64,000 nucleotides of DNA from Sphagnum compactum (taxonomy: Eukaryota > Bryophyta > Sphagnopsida > Sphagnales), in the NCBI GenBank assembly GCA_965153455.1, contig OZ234501.1:7006001-7070000 (forward strand), read 5' to 3'. The notes beneath the pieces are model-generated. The model was given only the letters and a program-made list of their open reading frames with translations. It was not told the DNA's origin and did not search any database. This document shows, one piece after another, positions 1-10,764 of the stretch (positions are counted from its first letter, which is position 1; each line of letters begins with the position of its first letter). A program made the translations under genes and the position numbers.

Positions 1-3000
1 TGTTCCGAGACCTTTGGGTTCTTCGGCCTCCCCAATTTCACATTCCACCCAGTTACCAGGTCCATCCTGCATCCAAATCATCAAATTGTCTATGCCCATC
101 AGCCTTTACATCTTCATGATTGTCACAACAGCCTCACATCACATCCAGGCTTGCACCTAATCTTCAGGCTTTCAGTGGAGAATGTCTAATGCAGATCTCC
201 AATAGGAAATTGCATCTCCAATATTAACAGAAAAACTTAAGAAAGCAAGGAATCCAACCACTGAATAATCATATTTTCAGCAATCAGAAATCATGGGTTG
301 TGTGCCTGCAATACCTGCATGGTCTGTTCCCTCATTTTCATAACCAGGTCTTACATTCCTTTATATCATGAGAGAGAGGCACCTGTCGGAATAAGCGGTT
401 GCTATCACCAATATTGTTGAAGAAAAGTTCTTCATAACCATCATTGTCAAAGTCAGCTGCAATCACTGTACGGATCGCAGATGGGCGTGCCATGTCATGT
501 GGTGCAACATCCTCAAACCCTCCACTATCAGCATCTGAAAAGCCTAGTGCTTTTGCACCCCCTAATGGACCAGGTCCAGAAGGAGTATAAAGCCTGTGAG
601 GACCCTGCCAGATGTCCAAGTTCATCAAAGTTTGACTAGGTGGCTGATGCCTTGGGGAATTGCTAATTGCAGCCATGGACACACATCTAGACACACATGA
701 AATTGTCCACAACCAAAAATGGACTCTGTCAAAGAGCATCAGATTAGAGAGAATTTCAAAGAGGCCCTCACCTGCCAATTTCCACAAGCTAGACCCAGTT
801 CACCATTTCCCCTTACATCCACCACTGCAACTCCTCGGCAATTCTCAAACTGATCCATCAATCTGCATGAAATTGGATATGAGTGTATTAGTGTTTTCAG
901 ATTTGCAAGTCAATTAAACCAAAGTGGCAAAACAATATGAGATCCTTTCACCATGAGTGAAGTCCTCATAAGGACAGATGACTTGCTATTTTATGAACTC
1001 GAAAATTTGCATCACCAGTGACAGCAACCTCTTGCATTAGCAGACATGCTCAATGCCAGAAAGGTTCTCACCCATATGCAGAAGCACACTCCACATAGCA
1101 TCCACTCTCATCACCGTTGTTGATGAAGAGAAAGTTTGGTCCTCCCTACCACAGGGCATCAGACAAGATCAGGTCCAGGATGATGGCAGACTCCAGAAAC
1201 ATATGCAAAGGGGTTAACACCTGCAGCTGAGCCCTTGTGCCAGGACTTGCAGGTGACCACTCAACTCTGCACATAAATGTCTGGGACACTGAAATCCTCA
1301 AGAAAGGCATGAACCCGACTGCTCACCTTCTACATGATGGGCTTCCTCAAAAAAACCCCGAAATGCAGAGAGAAGGGAAATATGATGGACAAACTAATGT
1401 GGTGGGTGATAATATGTAGCACAGGCATAGAGCAAGCAATGAAGTATCTGTTGCCTGAAGGAAGGTTTGAATTGACTTTTAAGAATGAAGGTTACCTCAT
1501 TGCCTGCAAAGATGTCCATGGCACATTGTGAAATGAGAGGAAGTGACACAAGTGCTCGCCCACCAGTTGGGTATGTCACCAGCCCCACCTCCCCCGCAAC
1601 ATCCCCCACAAACCCTTCCTCACTCATCTCAAACATCTGCTTCACACTATCACATTGAATCTCAGACTTGACCTCAAGACAGTGTCACAAATAAGGACAA
1701 CCCAGAACACAAAAATATGAAGACATAACAACTTGTCAATTGAATAGACCACATGTGCAGGACCAAACTAATGTGACAGCCCAACAAGGTATGGATAGGA
1801 AGCTCCAGTTGTAGGAAAAAAATGGAATTTGATAGGCCAGAAAACATGAACAAACAAGTCATGTTTTACATCCAATCTGAACTAAAACAGGGTCACAATT
1901 TTCAGGTACCTTCATGAATCCTCCATAGTTGGCAACAAAGAAACCATATCTGGAAATCAACAGAACCACTAAGTTAACAACACAAACCAGATACTAATGC
2001 AAATATAAGCGTTGATTCCTTGCAGACAATCAAGGGCATAGGTCGTAGGTAGGTTGATCAGTCCATATGGTGATTCATTATCAAAAAACCATGACAATTA
2101 ACTCACATTGGGGAGACCAAACAGAGTGCCAGTATCCTTTCATGGTATAGATCTGCAAATCCCACTAGTGCACCTTGACGCTATGGGTTTTGACACAATT
2201 CTTGTCTTTTCAACTATTGATCACACCAAGCAACTGTATGTTAAAGTTTACCACAAGACTCACAGTTGTCTAACTGCAATTCAGAAAAACAGCTCTGAAA
2301 CCATCACACTCAGAAAAGACAAAAGAGGTTTAGAGTCTGGTAAGTCTAGTAAGGAGAAGTAGAAAACTGAATTGTGCAGTATTACTGACTTTCCAGTTCC
2401 CATACGATCAACAGCACAAACTGAACGGCCTGCACACATGTTTGAGTCATCCATATTTTTGGGCAACGCAAATAGGTCCACCCATCTGCCATGTAACCCA
2501 CCCACAAATCAGTTTCTACATGAAGAGTAGATTTTCAATGAAATGATAAGACCAGCCACAGAAAGCTCAACAATTGATAAGCTCAATGCACTACCTTAAG
2601 TTGATGATACTCCTCAATAGTTGCAAAAGAGAATGGAGGTCCCTCCATAGTAGATCCTACTGCTAAACCTAGCAATCTAACTTGGACTGCCCTACACAAG
2701 TGAACACAGTTGACTGAAACCAATTGGCTAAACAACTTTGTTTTCTATATTTCTTGTAACCGCCAAGTCTACCCTAAAAACATGACCCTGCTACTGAACA
2801 TTATAGTGCAATGACTGAAAAAGGACGATGAATACAGTTTCCAAATGATGGAGGTGTAAGCTGTTCAATGTACTTTGCATGCATATAAACTCACACCTTC
2901 CTTCTTGATGATCAAATAATCTGTCTGTCACTTTCTTCCGCCCAAGAAAGGTGTCGGTATTCAACACATAAAGCTGCCACACACAAGCCAACAACACCCC

Positions 3001-4776
3001 GCACAAATTTTCTTAATCTTCACCCACATCATGCTGTTGTCAACTGAGTGGTCTTTTAGGAGAGTTACAAAATTGGTCCCTTTCTGCTCAAAAAGGATGG
3101 GCATACTTTTGGTCAGCCCTAGTTACAGTAGCAATTGATCAAACCAGTAGCAGAATTGCACTATTTTCAATTCAAGAGAATACTAGAGAATACCATCTAT
3201 TTGGCAGCAAAAGATAATCGTTTACCTCCTCACTGCCATCACCATCAAAGTCACCAGCTGCCACACCAATGGAACTACTCGAAGGATCTTCTAGGGGAGT
3301 GCCATTAGCTATGTTCACCAATTCAGTTCCTGTCCACTGCCACCAACCGTCATTGCACTACAGTCACAAGACGCCCTTCCAATCGGCACTATACACACAT
3401 TACCATAGCTCTACAAAGGCATTCAGCACTATACTCCTTTAATAAGCTTTGAGAACTTCTCCATGCTTCTCCATACTGTGATTTACATCAAGCTGAACAG
3501 AATTGAGAAGGTCCAATAATAAGGTTAAAGATTGCAGATCCAGAAACAAATAAAGCAAACAGGGAAAAAAAGGAACCCTAAACCCTAGGAAAACACAACA
3601 AACTAAGAAGTGGTTTGAACAAAAGTAACAGTGTACACACATTTTCCATAGCCTCAACAGCAACATGTATTCTGCATTTTCATGTGCTATCAATGCAACT
3701 TTCACCTGCCGTAGTTTTCTAAACACATGCTGTTCATATATACCACATAGAGCTCTGAGAATTCGAAGGTGGATTCTGAGAATTTGAGCATCATTTTGAT
3801 TTAGTTCTGGTGATCAATGCACAGGACTTGTGTACAGAATGTGTCTGTTACCTTAAGGAGTTGATTTTGATCTGCAAAACCACACACAAAAAATTCCATC
3901 TTTCCATCGTTATTGAGATCTGCCACGCACACACCATAGTGCATCTGCTCACACACATATCAGCAGAGATTGCAAACCAATTTCAAACATTCTAGTGTCG
4001 AAAGTTTGCCAAATTTCCAAATCTTTCTGCACGGTCTGAAGAATGTACCTATCTTCAGAATGTATGTATATATCCCTTCTGCTGAAAGGGACATACATTC
4101 ATAATGAAAATCCTTTTGGTTTTTTCCTTTCTCTTCTTCTTCCTCTATTTAGCGGACAGTAGTTAGCCCCTCAGAATTCGAGACTCAAGTCATCAATATG
4201 TGAAACCAACATGAATGGCGCAACGAATTGGTACACAACAAGGGAGAAGAAAACTGGAAAAGAGAGCGAATACCCGAGATGGATTGAAAGCGATTTGATG
4301 AGACGCATCAACGAACATCGCCGCACTTGGTTCCTTCTTGACTGTTACCGGTCCAGAATCAGCACCTTCTTCTTCTTGTCGCTGCTGCTGATGTTGTTGT
4401 TGCTGCTGCTGATATCCAGCTCTAATTCCCGCCTCAATGCCCACACTTTTCCTCTCACACACTTCCCTTCCCTCACACTTCAAAGGCCAGCTCACACTCT
4501 TCCCAGCCTTGTACTGCGAGCTCCACTTTCTCGAGACTCCTGCTTTCCCAAAAGAGCAAACCAAAATGGAAAAAAACGCACACACGCGAACGCGTGCACA
4601 CACACACACACACAAAACCAAAAGGAGTGAATAAACAAGGGGAAAAAAAATCAGCAATGGAAATTGAAAGACTAAAAGATAAGAAATAAAAAAAGAAGAA
4701 GGGGAAGTACTTACTTACCGAGCGATGGCAGAAGAGAAGAGAAGGAGCGAGCGATGGTGATGACCGCCATCGCCAT
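1..4776 (-). CDS. FG-GAP/VCBS repeat and ASPIC (CRTAC1-like) protein, 3' end beyond window
   Basis: Twelve exons join in phase: 4719-4776, 4274-4539, 3852-3944, 3226-3357, 2897-2973, 2390-2485, 1910-1949, 1496-1636, 1072-1145, 772-862, 383-604 and <1-66, giving about 452 residues before the left edge. All junctions are GT-AG. The start ATG (4774-4776) opens a Ser/Arg-rich segment (MAMAVITIARSFSSLLPS) resembling an organelle transit peptide, followed by a Q6-H-Q3 run. FG-GAP calcium-loop motifs are visible: DLNNDGKMEFF (exon 3), DFDGDGSEE (exon 4, continuing LYVLNTD in exon 5), DVRGNGELGLA (exon 10) and DFDNDGYEELFF (exon 11). The last visible exon ends EPKGLGT, as in UnbV/ASPIC regions. Such proteins form beta-propellers that bind calcium or carbohydrate; the exact role is unknown. 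The exon 8 acceptor (1637) is the least certain. Family assignment is strong; targeting is inferred. Confidence 0.88.
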
Positions 4777-5777
4777 TTCTTCGTTTCTGGAGAAATCCCA
4801 GCGTTCTCGCCATCCCCGCCGGGCCGCGCTAACAAGCTCAGGAGATCCCAAATTGAGGTCTCTAATGGGATCCTGAACGAGGTGTCTGTCTGTATTCAGG
4901 TCCGTATCGAGGTGATAAATTGAGATCTTTAACTCAAACTTTCTCTCAATTATGGGGCGAATAAAAATATCTGTAGTGTGAACAGGGCAGAAGTGGCTGG
5001 CTGGCTGGCTGGCTGTCTGAATAGGGCTTTAGTCAATTAAAGGATGGTGAGAATCAGCAAAGTGAGATACAACAAAAATCAAAGTCTGCGGTGGCATATT
5101 CTGTACTGAAGAATGGGCTATAGACAGCAGATTCTGTGCACACCCAGAAGAATCTGCAGTCTACAGCCTCCTCTTTGGCATTAATGGCACAGAATGCCAT
5201 GGGAACTCTGGAGACTGGTGAGGGGAATGCTGCAGAATGCACCAGTCACAAAACCAGCAGGCAAAGCTGGGCTGATTCTGCAAGGAATGAAGAGTTGAAA
5301 AAAGAGCTGAATTGGCAAGCCCTGACTTCACTCTCATTTTCTTGATCACATTATATGACACGACCTTCCGGTGATGATCATACATTCATAGTAGAGACCC
5401 AAAATCTGTGTTGAAAATTTGTTGAATCTGCTACCCCAGATGTTAATGTCATGGAATGGTCTGTGCCCTTGTCCATTATGTTTGGTGCATCACCAGGCAG
5501 TTCCTAATGGCCTGACTCGCCTGGCGCCTTACCCAAAATAAGTTGGCAGGAGCTTGACCATTCCATTGTACAGAATGGGAGTGCAAGAGCTCAGTTTGGT
5601 TGCGGGATTATTGGTGTTGTTGAAGTTAAATTGCTTGTATGACATCAGTGTTAAATTGTCACATTAGCCTGGAGTTGCAGGACAGCAGCAGATCACAACA
5701 GCAAGGTTATGCCAAAAAAAGGGTAAAGGAACATGCCCTTTTGGACTTCCATCTTTAAAGTTGAGTGAGAAGACTCT
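4777..5777. other. Intergenic stretch upstream of the CRTAC1-like gene
   Basis: No supported gene. It contains the 5' flank of the minus-strand gene, a short GGCT-type repeat near 4997-5014, and open frames of up to about 70 codons on both strands around 5050-5385 that resemble no family I know and have no exon signals. Confidence 0.5.
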
Positions 5778-5906
5778 GAAGAGTTTGTTTTTTAGATGGC
5801 AAGTTTACACTAATAGGGAGGTTTTTTTATTCCTGCTACAAATTTGAAGAGTTTGGTTTTACAAGGCAAAGTTTATACTAATAGGGAGGTTTTTTCTTTC
5901 TGATGA
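5778..5906 (+). repeat. Two-copy tandem repeat, about 65 bp unit
   Basis: Two adjacent diverged copies share GAAGAGTTTG, then GGCAA(A)GTTTA(C/T)ACTAATAGGGAGG and a T-run. The first starts near 5778 and the second near 5847. It directly precedes the SSADH-like fragment. Confidence 0.75.
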
Positions 5907-5911
5907 ATTGT

Positions 5912-6202
5912 AGCTATTTGAAACTGCTCGTTCTTTCTACTGATTGCAAATTAAGACAGATCATGACACTTGAGCAAGGAAAACCTCTTGCAGAGATTAT
6001 TGGAGAGGTAGATATTACTGTAGAAAATACTCTTCTAGCCATGATAGCATTTTTCATTTTCAGGCAGCTAGATAGATGAAGGCACCTGCATCTCATGAAT
6101 GGGTTCCTGTGTAGGTTGCTTAGTGGTTGAGGCTTTGTGGAGTTATATGCAGAAGAAGCAAAGTGTGTCCATGAGAGTATCATACCCTTCTCCATACCTT
6201 GA
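5912..6202 (+). pseudogene. Succinate-semialdehyde dehydrogenase (ALDH5-like) fragment
   Basis: The frame through 5963 reads MTLEQGKPLAEIIGEV, the highly conserved block of SSADH/ALDH5 proteins, preceded by a diverged helix (KLLVLSTDCKLRQI). A GT follows GGAGAG at about 6011, where an intron would begin. From about 6131 the sequence resumes as FVELYAEEAKCVHESIIP, the next conserved SSADH block (usually F-x-E-x-x-AEEAKRVYGDIIP), then hits a TGA at 6200. In the intact family this enzyme oxidises succinate semialdehyde in the mitochondrial GABA shunt. Only about 45 of roughly 500 residues are present, with no catalytic Cys or Glu region, so this is a non-functional, intron-bearing fragment and not a processed copy. 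Identification rests on recalled family motifs. Confidence 0.72.
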
Positions 6203-6844
6203 AACAAAGTGAAAGGTCGCATCTGGTGATGTTATTGAAGCTCTTGTCTCTCCTATAAATCATTACTCACAGGTTTTTCGACTTTAGGGTTTTCCTCTTG
6301 TTATCTTACATGAAGGTTTAAACTCTTAGTGATCCATAGCTTCAAATGAATATATCATTTCCATTTCCCTGTACTCTCCTCTTTCTCTCAGCTAATATGC
6401 TTCCCTCCAAAGGCACAAGCTACATGTGAACAAGACACTTTTATCAAATCTAAGCACAATAGGTGCATTTTTGGAATACCCATGATCTCCAAAGGTGCCA
6501 TTGTGAAGGTAGTTCACACATATGAACACTCGGAGCATTGAATTTCTCCATGGGTGCAGTTGTCTATAGTGAACCTTGGTTGTAAAAGGAAACTTCAGAT
6601 TGAGTGAGGTCTCAGTTACTGCAAATCACTTATAGGCTCTTGGAATTGAATCCACAAGAATTTTATCCAGAAGAAAATAATGGTATTGATCTAATACAAA
6701 TGTTGTTCCAATTCTATCTCTTGGAAGGTGTTGTAGTCTGCAATAATCTCTAGTCCAACACTTGCCCCGTGACCCTTCCTTTTCTAGCAGAGCTCAGGAA
6801 TTCTCAAAACCCCAGACAAGGAATACATGAGTGCAAATACCTAT
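6203..6844. other. Spacer 3' of the methyltransferase gene
   Basis: No coding region supported on either strand. It probably contains the 3' UTR of the minus-strand gene that ends at 6845. No repeat or RNA gene was noticed. Confidence 0.45.
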
Positions 6845-7516
6845 TCAGGCTTTTGCAGCTAATCTGGTCCATCGAACAAGTTTCTCACGACCTTTTCGAG
6901 CTTCCACACTTGGAATGTCATCATTGCAGCTCGAGACTGTGAGACCCCATGGATGCAGAACCTCTTCATAAGCTTGCAATGAGACTGCATAGGGTGGACC
7001 TCCTTCATATTCACCGAGTGGAAACACTAGTGTGATGAGCTCCCCATCCACTGCAAGGAGCTCTGCAGTTTTCTTTGCCCATTCAGGCCTCAAACTAGGA
7101 TCCAGTGCACAAAAGAAGGTGTAATCAAAAATTGCATCAAATGCAGCAGCAGCAGGTGGAACATATGTGAAGAAATCTGCATTGACAAACTCCACAAACT
7201 GAGCATTAGGGTTGCCACTTGCAAGTTCTCGAGCTTTTTCAAGACCTGTTTTGGAGATATCAAGACCCACGACATGTCTCTTTGCAGTTGCCAAAGCTAC
7301 AACATCATAGCCCAGACCACATCCAGGTACAAGGTATCGTCCCTCCCGCAGCTTGTTCTCCTTCACAAGATGAGTTATGGCAGGTGTTACACCCTTCAAG
7401 TTCCATGGAGAAATACCCTCCTGCCACATCTGCTCCCATGATGTGTCATTCGGTAAGGTCCTTGCCAATTCCAGCATCCTGGAACGCTGTGCTTCCTGTG
7501 TGATGGATTCCTTCAT
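6845..7516 (-). CDS. HOL-type thiol/halide S-adenosylmethionine methyltransferase (TPMT family)
   Basis: An uninterrupted 223-codon frame from ATG 7514-7516 to TGA 6845-6847. It matches the TPMT-like family of plant HARMLESS TO OZONE LAYER enzymes: an N-terminal W-x-x-M-W-x-x-G-I-S-P-W motif, SAM motif I VPGCGLGYDVVALA, motif II VVGLDIS, the FDYTFFCALDPSLRPEWAKK segment, ELITLVFPLGE, and GGPPYAVS near the C-terminus. The family transfers methyl groups from SAM to halides, thiocyanate or thiols, usually in the cytosol. Length fits the family (about 220-250 residues). The frame stays open upstream to a TTGCAG acceptor at 7541-7546, so the protein may carry an N-terminal extension from an upstream exon (see 8227-8286). 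The catalytic region has no intron, although family members I recall are usually split. Substrate cannot be read from sequence. Confidence 0.9.
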   Translation of the reverse strand: MKESITQEAQRSRMLELARTLPNDTSWEQMWQEGISPWNLKGVTPAITHLVKENKLREGRYLVPGCGLGYDVVALATAKRHVVGLDISKTGLEKARELASGNPNAQFVEFVNADFFTYVPPAAAAFDAIFDYTFFCALDPSLRPEWAKKTAELLAVDGELITLVFPLGEYEGGPPYAVSLQAYEEVLHPWGLTVSSCNDDIPSVEARKGREKLVRWTRLAAKA

Positions 7517-8226
7517 GGTGCCTAACTTAGTGCCTCTTGCCTGCAACCAGAACAGAGATACAAAAGAAATTTGTGATTACACTCTAAGTTGAAAGAATTC
7601 ATGCTTCTCTTGTTGCCAATCACCTTCCAAGATGTCAAGAGTGGTTCTGACAGATTCTTGTGTCATGTTAGCATATCACCTGTTTTCTTATGTTTCACAG
7701 AAAAATCAGCAGTACATCATGCTAACTGATATTTTATAATCTGAATAATGTTTAGAGTGTCAGAAGAAAGATGGCCTGCATCAGCTCTGCATGAGGCACA
7801 CATGCACTCGCACATCACCTTTAAGAGTAAGTCTACTGAAAAGAGTGGCTGCCACCACCAAAGCTGCAAAAGCAATTTGCCAGAATTCTTTGAACTCACT
7901 CACAATCAAATCCTTTCAACCATTCCTCAAACCCAGCAAGATTCTCACAAGAAATTGCACAAAATTCAGGACGAGCAATAATTTATTTTTTTTAAAACAA
8001 AGCCTAAAGTCAGAATATCCTAATCCACATGAGCATCAATTTCAGAAATCCCAAACCAGCAAGACTCGGATGGCAGAAGAGCTCTGCACAAAAACTCCTT
8101 CTGCTCCGAAAAGCCAACTCAGGCAGGCAGGCAGGCATTGTATTCACAGACACAAGAAAAGTGATTGCAAGTGAAGAAGGCAACTACACAAAAACCCGCC
8201 GCTCAAAATTTTGAGAAGCTTCGAAC

Positions 8227-8286
8227 CTGGTATCTATCCTGCAGTCTTGTGACAACTTGCAATGTTGCCACCACTCTGGTGATCAT
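8227..8286 (-). other. Candidate first coding exon of the HOL-like gene
   Basis: Reading leftwards on the minus strand, ATG at 8284-8286 opens 20 codons (MITRVVATLQVVTRLQDRYQ) ending at CAG|GTTCGA. Joining to the acceptor at 7541 gives a 686-bp intron and keeps frame into ARGTKLGTMKES of the methyltransferase. The arginine-rich, acid-poor start resembles a mitochondrial or plastid targeting peptide. The donor is weak, so this is inference; the internal ATG at 7516 is the conservative start. Confidence 0.4.
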
Positions 8287-8339
8287 GAGCAACGTCCCAA
8301 GCTGCTGCTTCCGTGTTCCACTTGTTGTACACAGCTTAG

Positions 8340-8361
8340 TTAGGGTTTTAGGGTTTCATGT
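8340..8361 (-). promoter_or_regulatory. Tandem telo-box upstream of the HOL-like gene
   Basis: On the minus strand this reads AAACCCTAAAACCCTAAC, two plant telo-box motifs, 54-75 nt upstream of the candidate ATG at 8286. Telo-boxes are typical near transcription starts of plant housekeeping genes, which supports transcription starting here. Confidence 0.5.
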
Positions 8362-8409
8362 TGTCGTCTCAAGGGGCCAAAAGGAGGGAGGTTTCGAGAA
8401 CAAAAAGCT

Positions 8410-8434
8410 TGTGGGTGTGTGTGTGTGTGTGTTG
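8410..8434 (+). repeat. (GT)n microsatellite
   Basis: About ten GT dinucleotides (GTGGGTGTGTGTGTGTGTGT) just upstream of the HOL-like promoter region. Confidence 0.9.
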
Positions 8435-8661
8435 CTATGATGATGCTGCTGCAGGCGACCTGGAACCATCATGCCCTTCATGGAAAAGAGAGATTTCAAA
8501 GCCGCTGAACACGGGGCGAATTGGTGGCCCCAGACACATTTTTCTACTTTCAGTCTCCATAGAATTCGGGAAGCTCACCAAATCTGGATAACTATCCAAC
8601 ACCCAACACACACCCATTCCCCCAATAAATTTACACCAAATACTTCTACAAAATTTGACCG

Positions 8662-8887
8662 TCTTCTTCTTCTTCTTCTTCTTCTTCTTGTACAATCATC
8701 ATGTTTTATCCTTACGGGCAGCTCCACCCATACTTGGCATTTGACCCTGGAACAGTATTTCTCACATCCAAGTTTTCTACTTCTTCTTCTTCTTCTACAA
8801 TCATCATCTTCTTCTATCCTTAAAAGAGCAGCTCCACCCATACTTGGCATTTCACCTTCCAACAATATTTCTTGCATCCAAGTTTTA
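8662..8887 (+). repeat. Two-copy tandem repeat with CTT tracts, about 115 bp unit
   Basis: Two units each contain a CTT run, ACAATCATCAT, GCAGCTCCACCCATACTTGG, CATTT and CATCCAAGTTTT. A weaker third relative lies near 9478-9560. Long open frames across the CTT tracts on both strands come from the triplet repeat and are not genes. Confidence 0.8.
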
Positions 8888-8956
8888 CTTACTCATGATA
8901 CCAAGCCCCACCCTTAAACATGAACCTAGGACAGTTATAAGGTCAAAACCTAGTAA

Positions 8957-9300
8957 TAACAAGGGGGGTGTGTCACATTGTGGCCTTGCCATTTACATTA
9001 AAAAGCATCTTAAGGCAAAAGAAAAATTATGCAAACTCAACTATTTCACCATGCAAAAATACACCTACTCTTCAAAAAAAATCCTTGAAAAGAAACCAAA
9101 ATCCTTAGAGATATTAAAACTCTATAACTAATTTCAAGTTTCAACACAAGCCAAAATGTCATCTTTCAAAAATCCTTCAGATAACAATAGACCTATTATT
9201 ATTATTACCTAGGGGCCTATAAAAATCCCTTATGCTACTATACTCTATAATGAATCTAAACACAACAATATCCTTGCCTACCAAGGCAAGGGCAACAAAC
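8957..9300 (+). mobile_element. Dispersed repeat family A, copy 1 (non-autonomous element of unknown class)
   Basis: About 340 bp beginning AAGGGG-TGTGTCAC and ending CTTGCCTACCAAGGCAAG-GGCAACAAA. The same sequence recurs at 19328-19814 (inverted) and 23516-23835. All copies share a GGCCTTGCC-like block near one end and its reverse complement near the other. No coding capacity was seen. The class is unresolved: the ends fit neither a clear LTR nor a long-TIR MITE. Confidence 0.75.
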
Positions 9301-10764
9301 CATATTGACCAATCAATATATTGGACCAACGGGGAGTGGGTGTTAAATTGTGCAATGACTTTTGTCAAGCTCAGCATATTGATAAAAAAATGTTGAGCCA
9401 CAATCGTTTTACTAAACCTTTCCGACCAATTTTGAGTGATCATCATTGAAATATGTTGTGCAATGTGTTGGTGGAGATGTTCATCATCATTTTCTCTCCT
9501 TAAAAGAGCTCCAGCTACCTAGGCTATTTGGACCTCTAAGAATATTTGTCACATCCACCATATTGTTTTAGTCAATTCCCAACCATACCAATAAACATGA
9601 AAAATGAAACAATATAAGTTATGTGGTCTGTAAATGGATAACACCCCTCGTCGGCCACCTATGTTCATGCATAAACTTGTTGCTCACTAAATCTTAAATG
9701 CAAAATTAATGAAATTTGTTGAAAAAGGGTTCATTAAAATCACATCTTATTATATTATGGGCCTAGTTAACAAAGTAGGATTGTTCATTACAGAAAGAAC
9801 AAAGGTGATTGAAAACACATGGAAACACGTAAAGAAACAATGTTCCAACAAATTAACATCTATTCAATGCATGAATATTTGTACAATATCACCAAGCAAG
9901 CTACCATAATTGAAAATTACACAATTCACTAAAAGAGTCATTTTTGTTACAATTTGAAATTCACATGAAATTTGGCTACAAAGTAAGTAATATTCAATGT
10001 GATGTTTAATGTCCATTTTGCATGCATTGAACAACATAATTGAATTGACGCAAAGTGATTTTTGTGCTTCTTGCAAAGGAGAAGAATGCAAAATAGAATG
10101 GCGAACATTGTGAGAGAAAGTCATATGTTTCACTTGGTATTTGAAACACAAATTGAAAGATTGTTGTGTGATGAGAGTCCTAATGAAGATTTAAAATCTA
10201 ACTCGCATAGTTACAGAGAAGAGTTGTTCAAGTGTGCACAACATGAAAAATCACCAACATTGATCAAATAAGAAAATCCATACCCACTTATCGACATCAC
10301 GCTTGGCTCCCAGAGGCTAAACAACTAAAAGGGATTATGCTAACTACAATCAAACCAACTAGCCTATTTGTTGATATGACGAATCATCAAGTGCACCTAA
10401 CTTCACAAATTTAAATAAGTTTTTCAACATACCATGCCCCAACCCATCACGACCATGGAAGTGACAAGAATGTTGCTCCAAGAACAATCAAACAAAGTTT
10501 ACAACATTTATTTGCCTTTTGACAATCATGACACAAGTCCATTTGTTTTGGAATGGGAGATGTTCTTGCCACTAAAGGTCCACCATTTTGATTTGACATT
10601 GGGATGGGGGATGCTCCCACCAGTCAAGGTTTGTGATCTCGATTTAATAGGCGACAAATTGTTTTGAAAAAAAATGGGAATTAGGATGATCAAAGTCTAA
10701 TTGCTATGATGAAAGTAATGGAAGGTGGATCTAAGATCCAGAGTTCCAAGATCCAAATAGTAGG
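9301..10764. other. AT-rich stretch without a recognised gene
   Basis: Contains the diverged third relative of the 8.7-kb tandem unit (about 9478-9560). Scattered open frames of under 100 codons match nothing I recognise. The end of this stretch may be the 5' part of the transposase relic that follows. Confidence 0.4.

Noticed and set aside
4193-4835. Plus-strand and alternative minus-strand frames over the start of the CRTAC1-like gene
   Set aside because: They overlap exons 1-2, which are fixed by phase-consistent splicing; the others are shadows with CA-repeat and Leu-rich composition.
5914-6222. 102-codon minus-strand frame
   Set aside because: It is antisense to the SSADH-like fragment, whose plus-strand reading matches conserved blocks.
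8435-8917. Arg- and Lys-rich frames near the CTT tracts
   Set aside because: Composition comes from the triplet repeat; the region is a two-copy tandem duplication.
8957-9300. Solo LTR interpretation of repeat family A (TG...CA-like ends)
   Set aside because: The TGTGTCAC and AACA ends are suggestive, but no consistent 5-bp target duplication was found across the three copies.
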